Below are positions 1 through 9,586 of a stretch of DNA of 36,279 bases, in pieces. Every line of letters starts with the position of its first letter. Position 1 is the stretch's first letter. The notes beneath the pieces are model-generated. The model was not told where the DNA came from and made no database searches. It was given only the letters and a program-made list of their open reading frames with translations. Origin of the DNA: Pinguiococcus pyrenoidosus (taxonomy: Eukaryota; Sar; Pinguiophyceae; Pinguiochrysidales; Pinguiochrysidaceae); NCBI GenBank assembly GCA_019677205.1, contig JAAMXY010001041.1, forward strand, positions 1-36,279, written 5' to 3'. The translations under genes and the position numbers were made by a program.

Positions 1-698
1 TGAACTTCGCCAAGATCCACGAGAAGACCTTCTCGGCGCAGAAGTCGATTGGCAAGAGCAGATACAATCCCAGCGCCAACGCCATTCGAGCCCTGTCCTT
101 CGCAGGCGTGGATGGGCAGCAGCAGCAAAGCGAGGAGCCAGCGCCGAAGAACCAGCGAGAGACGAGAACAGCACTTGCGGAGGTGGCGGTGCCGCAGCCT
201 GCGGACTCGGCTGCGAAGCAAACGCCCAAGTCGGGTCAATGGAAGAAGCCAGCTGCTTTCAAGGTCAAGAAAAGCGACAAGAAGCCGACGGAGGTGAAGG
301 AGTTCCAGCTCAGCTTCTCCAAGCCGAAGGAAAGCTACGGGCAAAACTTCACGCCCTACAGCGGCGCCGTTCCGCGGCTGCCAGCTGGGACCCCGGCAGC
401 AGTGATCTTCGACAAGGAGAACGCAGAGAGGTAAGTCGGCTGCTCCGCCTTTCTTTTCCTTTCGCCTTGGCATCCAATCGTCCAACGCTGCTTGCCAACC
501 CCGCGCAGGCAGTCCGCGTCGATGCGGAGCTCGAGCAAGACGTCGTCCGCGGGCAGCTCGATGCGCAAATACGGAAAACGAGACGCGGTCAAGAAGTCCT
601 TGGGCAAGCAGACCGAGCGCCGACGCAGCCTGCAGAGGACAAACGCCCGTTCGAAGCGTCAACAGAGGCTGGATGCGGTTCGAGCGGCCCTAGCCTAA
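1..698 (+). CDS. NuSAP-like microtubule-associated protein, 3' part only
   Basis: The gene enters from the left edge, so the N-terminus is missing. Coding exons are <3-430 and 509-698 (stop TAA). The 78-nt intron 431-508 has donor AG|GTAAGT and acceptor CGCAG, and splits an Arg codon. The protein is very basic (Lys/Arg-rich) and of low complexity. Two stretches recall nucleolar and spindle-associated protein (NuSAP). The opening NFAKIHEKTF..QKSI resembles the family's NFKKLHE..F..ESI motif. FQLSFSKPKESYG..FTPYSG resembles its FDLKASLSRP..Y.PHKG block. A basic Arg-rich helix ends the protein (RRRSLQRTNARSKRQQRL), as in NuSAP. Members of that family bind and bundle spindle microtubules. The assignment rests on short motifs read by eye, so the protein could instead be another basic microtubule-associated protein. 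Confidence 0.55.
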
Positions 699-1335
699 GG
701 CTTCTGTCCGAGCCACATCTGCTGGCCGTCTTCTCCTCGAGGCGCCTGCACGAGTCTGTAACTTCCTTTGCGTGGTAGTCTGGGTCTGGGGGAGCATGTC
801 TTGACGAAGTTCTTGGGTTTCATAGATGTCGTGCTCTGCAGATTTCGCGGTCTCTCCCATGGCTAGGCGACCAGGCTCAGTAACTTGTATGACGGAACCC
901 TTTTTTTTCTTGCAGTATCTTCTCACGCCGTTGGTGTGAAAGATCAGCACCTCCCGTCTCTCTCGAACACACGAGTCCCTTCCCCTGCTCCCACTGCTGC
1001 TGCTAGGGATCGCCCCATCGCCACGAGATCGTCTCTGTGGCACTTCAACGGCTGCACGAATCCAAGAGAAGAAGAGGAAGACCAGCCGCCGCGCGGCGGC
1101 GTAGTGTTCTGATCCGTCTCCGAAGCTTGGAAGCTCTGGCCGTGGCCTCGTGGCCTCTATCGCATGAATACCGGTACTCGCCCGATTCAAACAAGAAGAC
1201 GAGCGTTACAAGTACGACTGTTGGACGGCATCAGCTGCGCCAATCAGCACCAACGCGTCTGGAGGCGCGCGATTGCCTTCAGAAGCTGAAGCTTTGGCCG
1301 GGGTCATTGGCGCCGGCTCTCAGATTGCAAAGACG
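699..1335. other. Intergenic/5' leader region between the NuSAP-like gene and the Tudor-array gene
   Basis: No convincing coding exon was found in these 637 bases. A T8 tract followed by CTTGCAG (901-915) looks exactly like a polypyrimidine tract with a 3' splice site, so part of this stretch may be a spliced 5' untranslated leader. The frame of the next gene stays open from 1168 to its ATG at 1336 without another ATG, so an unrecognised upstream coding exon is possible. No clear promoter motif was identified. Confidence 0.5.
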
Positions 1336-4300
1336 ATGAGCCTGTCTCCACGGCACTCGCGCAGCGCCGGAGGCGAGCTGCTGGACTTCTCCAAGGACTT
1401 TCAGAAGCCATCTCGAGGGCCTCCCGCCGGGTAACTCGTCCGCCATGGAGTGCCTACGGCCTGGCTGGCGTCCCTCTCTAAAACACTGTGGTTGCCGTGG
1501 ATCGCGCGTAGGCTGCGGAGGCGTCTGAGCTACACGGATGGAAGAACCAGCCGCGCTAGCACCCCTGACAATCGTCGCGGCGAAAATCGTCGCAGCGGAA
1601 GTCGCCCGCTGCCACGATCCGCTTCGAACGGCTTCCAGATGAAGAGCAGCCTTCGCAGGTGAGCGACCTGACTGTTGAGCTGCGCTGTGGAAGGGTCTAA
1701 CGCGCGGATTGGGCCTCTCAGCGTACGTGGCACGAAGCAGTTTGGCAGCGGCAGCTCCGAGGCGAAAGGATTCTCGCGCAGCCCACGCAAGAGTGGCAGC
1801 AACCGGCGGCAGAAATTCATGTCGCCGTCGTCGCCGAGGGGCGCTGGTTCGCCCAAGATGTCGGTGGAAGCAAGGAGGATCCTGAGTGCCGACAGCGATC
1901 GCGGTGACTCACGAAGCCCGACCGGCCGAAGGCGGAGCTACTCTCCGCCGAAGAATCGCGAGCCTGACGTCACTTTCCGGATCGACGATCGCGTGGAGGC
2001 GCGATACCGGGCTGGCCGCAATTGGTTCAAGGGCGTCATCCAGCGGATTGGGCGAGATGGCACTTACGACGTGTTGTACGACGACGGAGACAAGGAAGCC
2101 GGGGTGAGAGAAGCACACATTCGACGCTTGAACAGCAAGGGCAGCAACAACGGCACGCCTCCCAGAGGCCACCGTCGATCCGACGAGCGAAGGGGCAGCC
2201 TGAGCATGACCGAGCCCATTCGAAAAGGCAGGGGCCAGGCATTCGAGGTGGGGATGACCGTCGAGGCCCGATACCGCTCAGGGAGGAACTGGTTTCCCGG
2301 GAAGATTGACCGCGACAATCGCGATGGAACCTATGATATTCGCTACACCGATGGGGAGTCGGAGTATAACGTAGAGAGCTTCCAGATTCGCATCCCCCCG
2401 AAGGATTCTCGTCGCAGCACGGATCGCTCCACCCCACGCGGGAGCAGGTCGCCGGCGCGCCGGGATTCGTCGCCGTTCCGACGACCCTCGTCGCCAATAG
2501 CCCGACGAAGCACAGACCAGCATGACAGCTTTCGAGAGGGACAGAAAATAAGCGCCAGGTACCGCGGCGGCACTCGATTCTTTCCGGGCGCGATTGAGCG
2601 GGCGCACAGCGATGGCACCTACGACATTCTGTATGATGATGGAGATCGAGAGAGGGGCATCGAGGCCAGCAAGATTCGTGCTGTCAACAAAGTCTCCATG
2701 GGAGACAACCGACGGTCCACGTTGTCGAGCGAAAGCGCCGGCGACCTCCGCCGCGGCGCCAAAGTGGAAGCGCGGTTCAGAGGCGGCCGCAAATGGTTCG
2801 CAGGGGAGATCAGCCGTGTGAACGGAGACGGAACGTACGACATTGAGTACAACGATGGCGACAAGGAGAAGGACGTCGGGGAGCAGTTCATTCGTCCGTC
2901 AGCTTCAGCGGACTCCAGCCGCCGCGATTCGCATTCCTACGAGGACGAGCGGCGCCGAAAGCCCCGTTCGCGTTCCCCCCGGCCTGAGACTTCGCCAAGG
3001 CGTCGCGGCGCAGAAGAATCGCCACGGCGGCGTAGGGCAGAACTATCCCCAAGACGTCGCAGGAAAGATGATTCCCCACGGCGTCGCCGGGCAGAAAGCT
3101 CACCCCGGCGTCGCAGGATGGAAGATTCGCCCCAGCGCCGACGAACAGAAGATTCACCGCGGCGGCGACGCACGACCGACTCACCGACGACGCGCTCCGG
3201 CGAACGACCATTTGAAAGCGTAAGCTCCGAGCATCGTCGGAGGTTCGAAGAGCTTCAGATTGGTGACGAAGTGAAAGTGACATCGAGGGATGGCTACATG
3301 AGATCAATGGCACAGATCGTGGAGATTCACCGCCGAAGCGGTCAGGTGTCCGTGAAGCACTCGGGCACAGGAGATCTCGAATCGAGAGTGAGTGTGAATC
3401 GCCTCGTCTTCGAAAATAGCGACAGAGATACTGGAAGGCGGAATCCATCTCCGGCTTCTTCAGCCGAGAACTTCGGTCCCGACTCCTTCGGCCAGCAAGC
3501 TTGCTCCCTGCCCTACTGGCTTTTCGATCGCGACTCTGTCGCCTTCAGGGCGCTGTCAGACCTGAGCATTCGAGCTCAGGACAGCCAGACGCTGGAGGAC
3601 GCTTGGGCGAAGACCGTGGGACGCAGCCGCGGCCGGAGAGGGGAGCAGAAGAAGACTGCTTTGAAGCCCTCCCAGGTCCTAAGGGTTCTGAAGACCATGG
3701 AGCTCCGCGTTGATTCCAACGCGTCAAGGCAGCTGCGCTTCTGGCTTGACTTCGAAGGCAGCGACTCGTCCAAAGTGAGGCTGTACGATTTGAAGCACCT
3801 TCTGCACAGGCAGAGACCCAGCATGGATCTCCAAGCATTCTATGGCAAGCTTCTGGCCGCGATGAAACGAGCGCACGAGTCAAGGACGAGGAGCGGAAGC
3901 AGAGGCCCTTCCCTAAAGGCAGTGCTCGAAGAAAAACTGTCGCACTATGCTCACGACGACGACCAGACTCTGTCCCTGAAGGAAATCATCAAGTGCTGTG
4001 GAAAGCTCGGGGCCAAAGAGCTCCTGGGGACTCCCGAGAATCGACGAAAGCTGCTCTCGCTCCTTGCGCCGATTCGCAGCTCGGACGGCTATGACCTACC
4101 AAGTGTGTGCGAGCTGCTCGTGGGTGATCAAGAGGAAGAGGCAATCAGCAAAGTCGCTGCGAAGGCCAAGCACGAGATCGACATGGTCGACGAGCACGAG
4201 AAGCAGAACCACGATAAGACGGAGTACGCCGCTCGGCTTTTCGAGGAGCACGACTCCGATCGATCTGGCGAGATTCTTCGCGACGACTTTCGAAAGGTGC

Positions 4301-6207
4301 TTCTCCGCCTGGATCTCACCTTGAAATATGGGGAGATCGAAGGCATCTTGAATGCGAGCGAGCGAGGTGGCTTGTGCCGGTACCGCAAGATCCTCAAGCT
4401 CGCCGGTGCGCCCGACGATGTGTCCACGGAAACGAACGAAATCGAAGATACGCCTTCGCACTCCAGTGCGTCGTCAGACGATTCTTCGAAGAAAAGGGCT
4501 GGGAAAAAGAGGATGTCTGTTCCACGGGGCATCTCGAAGATTCTGGGCAGAAGACGAGCAAAGAGCAAATCAAGCGAACCTTCTTCACCGCCGCGGCGAA
4601 TGCCAAGATCAACGTCGCGGTCCCAGTCGCGGTCCCAGTCGCGATCCCGCTCTCGGCAACTTGCGCAAGCCGAATCCGAGTCGCTCTCGGACACGGACTC
4701 GGGAGGTTCGCGGGATGGGAAGACGAAGAAGCGAGCAGGCTTCGACGACTTCGTGGTGTCGTTTGCGAAGAAGCTGGACGCCAACAACGTGAGGAATCCG
4801 AACCGACTTTTCCGAGAGGCGACTGGAAACCCCACGCTCCCCCACAGATATCGCAACAGGCATTTTGTGTTTGAGGACGACTTCTTTGACGTGACCTTCG
4901 ATCGCCTTGATCTTCAATGCTCAGAACGCATGAAGACGGGGATTCGAAATGCGTGCGGCGTGAAGTTTGGCAGGGGCCTGAAGGGCATCGATCTCGACAA
5001 GTTTCTTCCCTTTGTGGCGGAAAGTCGGGAGCTTTCAAGGGAAGAAGAGCCCGACAGGCGAGAGGATCTATCACTTGCGTCGCTCCCATGTTACCTCAGA
5101 GCGCGTCAGCACGAAGCCATGAAGCAGCTGGTCCAGAGCGGCACGTGCGCACGTGACGTGCTGGAAGGTTTCCAAGACATCTCTGCAGAGAACAACCAGA
5201 GGAAGAAGGCGGAGGTGTACGTGAAGAACCGGCTTCTCGTGCGCACTCTCCAAAGAAAGCTTCAGCTCAAGAATCTGTACTTCAACGAGTTCGAAGGCGC
5301 CGTCGCCCACGCCGACGTCGAGAAGGACGGGAAGGTGACGGCCGCTCAGTTTCTCCTTTTCCTGATCTCGTTGCAGGCTGAGAGACGGGGTCTCGTCCAG
5401 ATTCATGCAAAGCTCCAGAAGCAAGTGCGACTCAGCTCCAGCTCCTCCGGGAAAGAGCGGAGAGTCTCTTGGGCAGATCTGCACCGTCTCCTGAAATCCA
5501 AGGACAGGGATCTTCATGGATCCTTGACCACCGCTGCCTTCGCGAACGTGCTGGGGGACGTGTTCACGAAGCCACGACTGGCGTCGAGAGAGCAGAAGCT
5601 GCTGCAGGAGCACTTCAACTTCGGGTCCACGGATGAAGTCGAGTATGAGCTGTTCCTGACTTGGCTGGCAGCGGGGAGCTTCAAGCTCGCCAAAGACACC
5701 TTCCTCCACCAGAAGAAGACCCTGTCAGCTTCGCGCGAGTATCAGGGGAAGTCCTTGGTATCTGAGATCGGAGCCAAGCTGGTGCGACTGAAAAGGAAGA
5801 AGGCGGCCGGGGAGGCATCCAAGGATGGCTTCAGTCTAGAATCCATCAAGCAAACGTTGTCAGGAGGGCGTTTCATGGCTACGAGATCTGAGCTGCAGAA
5901 GGTGCTCTATCTCGTGGGTTTCCGACTGAGCGCGGGGTTGGCAAACGCCCTTTTCAACGCGATGCGGCCAAACGAAGCGGACCAGGTCAACATCAAGAAC
6001 ATTCGAGCCATCGACTCACGATCGTTCTTCTCTGGCGATGAGCCCGTCTCGAGGACGTGGAGCGAGTGGCAGAGAGTGCTGGCAACGAGTTACATGTCTG
6101 GGGTGGGAATCGCACCTCGGAACGAAGAGGACGAAAGCGATTCGGGTGCCAACTCGTCGGACGCGCCATCCGATTCGGAGTCGTCGAGGGAGAGTTCTGG
6201 GGACGAG

Positions 6208-6257
<50 letters not shown>

Positions 6258-9200
6258 AGACGGCGGCTTCGACGGGAAGAGGCGGCTTGGCAAGGGGAAT
6301 GCCGGCAACCCCGCGCTGCTGGGCGTGGATGGTCTTACGAAGGATGCGTCCTTCGAGGAGCAGGTGAAGTGCCTCTACCAGGATCTGTCGAAGTGGTATG
6401 CGGCAACGGTGTCGTTCGGCATGGTAGACATGTTGAAGGTCTGGCATTGCATGCTACGACGCAGCCCAGATGCTCGTGAACGGGACCTGATGCTGCATGC
6501 GATACGACCGCGGACGCGAGAGATCACCTGGAGCGAAGTTCTGGAGCTCTGCAGGGAGTTTCTCATCCCGACGCTGCGTCGCCAGCGCACGCTGGTTTCG
6601 TACCAAGACCCACTCTCCCTCTTTTCGAGCATGGACGCAATTGGCCACGGCGTGATCTCGCTTGCTGACCTTCGTGCTGCCGTGGCGAACCTGCCCGCTT
6701 TCCGGGACAGCAGCATGGCGGCCGCTGGGCGCCACGCGGCGGACGAGCTCTTTGAGCTTATGGGAGGCGAGAAGGAGGAAGGCTGCACCTATCTGCCTTT
6801 CCGCTTGGTTGTGGAGGCGTACCTTACGTACGCCGACGACGACAAGGACGAGGGGAAGGTGTTGGACCTCTCTCGCCTGGATCTCGGACAGCTTTCTGCA
6901 GAGGCCTTCGTCAATCATGTCTCCTCGACGAAGCCAGCTTGCCATGCGGTATTGATGAGCCTGACATCACCGGTGCCCTCGCCGCCGGAATCCATCTTGA
7001 TGTACCGGGCGCTTCCGACGGTCGTGGGCGAGTCGCTTCTGCATTTCGCGGCCCAGATGCGAAGAACGCACACGGGGACGAGCATGTACCAGCTGAAGAG
7101 CAGCGAGGCACGAGAGGGGCGCAAAGGAAAAGTGAAGAAGTCGGAGCCGCAGGCGAGCTCCTCCCACTTCGTCCTTGACATTCTATCCGCGAGCTCCATC
7201 GTCCCGCCGGGGATGACGGCGAATGGAAAGCCTCAGGTGCGGACTGCAGGTTTGGAGATCGGTCGGAGAGATGTGCGCGTCGCGCGACTGAGAATGAAAT
7301 CGTATCCGCCGGGCAAGAGAGTCCTCATCGAGCACCATCGATACCTGCTCGGAAGGCGCCGGTCAGGAATTGCCTGCTACATTCGCCGGGCGCACTCACA
7401 GTTTGGGACGTTCGACGTGCATGTGGTACACACTACAAGGAAAGCACCGGACACACAAGCTGCGTCAGTGGTCCGGTCCCTCACGACCCTGTTCGTGCCG
7501 AACGAGAGATTCGTGCTGCCCAGCGACTCGATGACGCTCGAGAACGTGCCATTCATGCTCATTCACGACTTTGACCTCGTGTATCAAGGCCGGCAAGATC
7601 CGTCGGATGAAGAGGTGCCAGCACAAGACCTGTTCCGCGGGATGGACTCGAAGAAACTTGGCAAGTCGAAGCAGCATCACGCGCAGCATCAGCCGAGTAC
7701 AGGTGATGTGATCGACCTTCGGCGCGACTCGGGAAAGGGCCTCTTCGCCCTGCTCTCCAGGAACGGGAAGTCGCTTCGCCTCGGTTCCAGCGCTTCTGAG
7801 TCCGAAGACGAGGACACGGATGACGAGGAGAACATTACCAGGATCGAGAGACTGCACGAGCGGCTCGCAACGACGCACGAGGCCGCCGGATTCGGCAAGG
7901 GGGGCACCGTGGAAGGGAACATCTGGTCGGTGCCTGCCGGCGCTGTCCGTCGGAGACGCGATGAGACTTGGACTTTTGGCTCGGAGACTCAGGAGGCGTG
8001 CGGTCTTGGATTGAACCACATCATGGTGTACAACCGACGCGAAGACGTTGAATCGGCCTTCTCCTCGGTCGCCAAAGACTCCGAAGCACCTTCGGCGAGC
8101 CTTCCTCAATCGGAGACCCAGAGATTCCTCATCTTCGAGCTTTGCAGCACAGTGCGCAAATCGTTTGAAGACACGGATGCAGAAAGCGTGGAGGATGGAC
8201 CGTCCGACTACGAGTACCTCTCGTCGGGCTTCGCCCTGCTTTGCCTAGACCACGTGAATGTCGAGTACCTTACGCTATGCGCAGCGCATTCCAAGAGGGT
8301 GCGGTGCGAGAGGAAGTGGAAGGCAAGGTCGGCAGAGTCGATTGGAAAAGCCGAGTCGTTTGTCGTCAGTCTGCCCGTCTACGCCGGGTCTCCGTGGCAC
8401 TCTTCGCTGATCCAGACGGGCCAGGAGTACCCTGTTACGGACGAGACCCTCCTTCGGGATCGGAATGGTCGCGTCCGTCCAAAGTCCTGCTGGCGATCAC
8501 CGAGGTTGCGCAAGTGGAAGCATTGTCCGACGTTGAAGCTGCGAATCACCATCTCAAGAGAGATCAGCGAAGAGACCGACGTGATCCAGAGTCTCAAGTG
8601 CCCCGTGGTCCTTCCCCGTGGCATCTTGCCACTGCTAAAGGGATACCTTGCAGTAGCGCTGGAAGCGAGACGCCACGAGATGGTGAACGCCTTCCTTCGG
8701 GCAGGGAGAAGCAGGCACGATCTAAACGGAGACTACATCAGCCAAGGGTACGAGCGAGCACTTCGGGACCGAGAGTCCAACGAGGTGTATGCGGATGACG
8801 AAAAAATGAAGATCCACCGGAATGCCTACACGCCAAAGAGCAAGCTTCTCGCCCACGGCCAGAACTGGCGGACATACAGGTCCTGGTCCGGTCTGAAGGA
8901 GGTTCGCTTTGCCGCTGATAGTCAATTGTGCAACCTCTTCTGCAAGATGATGCTGGACGACGCCTTCGTCAAAGTCGCCTTGGAGCTCATTGGACAGGTA
9001 CGACGTTTGGGGATGGCGCTCTCTAACTTCCCTTGCTCACGAAAAGCGTCGCGTTGCGCCCCGTGTAGATCCCAGCGCCCATACATGACACGGGGATTCA
9101 GTACCTAGACCCCGCCCCAGCGTCGCACCTGAGCTGCGTCGACATGTTCCAGTTCCTGATGAAGAAATTCTGGCCCATGTCGGTCTCGGTCCGACAAGGC

Positions 9201-9518
9201 GACGAAAGGTATCCATCGCGCGAGCCCTTCTTTGCAAGCGCCCTGCACACTAAGCCTTCATGCTTTGGATCACATAGGTTCTGGCACCTATCTGCACAGA
9301 GCGACGACTCCCTGATCCAGGAGGAGGAGGCTTTCTTGGACAAGCTACGCATCTACCGTAGGGTAAGTCAAGTTGAGCACGGAGCAGCACTTTCCATTCG
9401 GCAGAGTCTTATCCAGCAACCCCTCGCCCAGATCGGCCGCGAGGAATGCCGGACCCCTGTCGCCGCGGAAGGCAACGAGGGGCTGTTCCAAGCTTTCCGA
9501 CGCCACGACACGGATTAG
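1336..9518 (+). CDS. Giant Tudor-like-array / SR-repeat / EF-hand-like protein (~2,609 aa)
   Basis: Proposed exons are 1336-1430, 1512-1658, 1722-8997, 9069-9208, 9278-9362 and 9432-9518. All junction phases agree, and the first four introns are 63-81 nt. Four near-identical modules of about 50 residues (roughly 165-219, 255-305, 351-402 and 423-475) share the pattern VEARYRxGRxWFxGxI...DGTYDIxYxDGD. This is typical of Tudor/agenet-like five-strand barrels that read modified peptides. A fifth, diverged barrel lies near 587-643. Between them are seven 9-residue SPRRRRxxx units (505-567). A second SR tract is encoded near 4606-4665. EF-hand-like loops occur at D925-D936 (DSDRSGEILRDD), near D1279 (DVEKDGKV) and near D1719. 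A 16-Asp run spans 1577-1592. The last ~700 residues contain beta-rich stretches that I do not recognise. The start is the first ATG of the continuous frame. The role is unknown: Tudor plus calcium-type loops would suit a scaffold, but that is inference. Confidence 0.8.
2992..3180 (+). repeat. 27-bp coding minisatellite, seven units (SPRRRRxxx)
   Basis: Seven in-frame 27-nt units encode Ser-Pro-Arg-rich nonapeptides (SPRRRGAEE, SPRRRRAEL and similar). The acidic/polar last positions vary while SPRRR is kept. The tract sits between the fourth and fifth Tudor-like modules. It looks like a phosphorylatable SR-type linker produced by tandem duplication. Confidence 0.85.
6208..6255 (+). repeat. 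(GAC)16 microsatellite encoding poly-Asp
   Basis: Sixteen perfect GAC codons encode Asp1577-1592 in the giant protein, flanked by further Glu/Asp/Ser codons. A pure trinucleotide tract of this length is likely to vary in length between strains. Confidence 0.95.
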
Positions 9519-9586
9519 GCGAGCTTGACTTCGTGGACCTGCGAATGATCTGATCAACTCGAATCGGGCCAGGGGCTTCTTTCTGC

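Noticed and set aside
690-1190. 166-residue minus-strand open frame
   Set aside because: It has Arg/Ser-rich, low-information composition, no family resemblance and no splice or start context. It overlaps the gene 1 stop.
6038-6479. Frames with poly-Thr, poly-Arg, poly-Val or poly-Ser runs around 6208-6255
   Set aside because: They are the (GAC)16 tract read in other frames or on the other strand.
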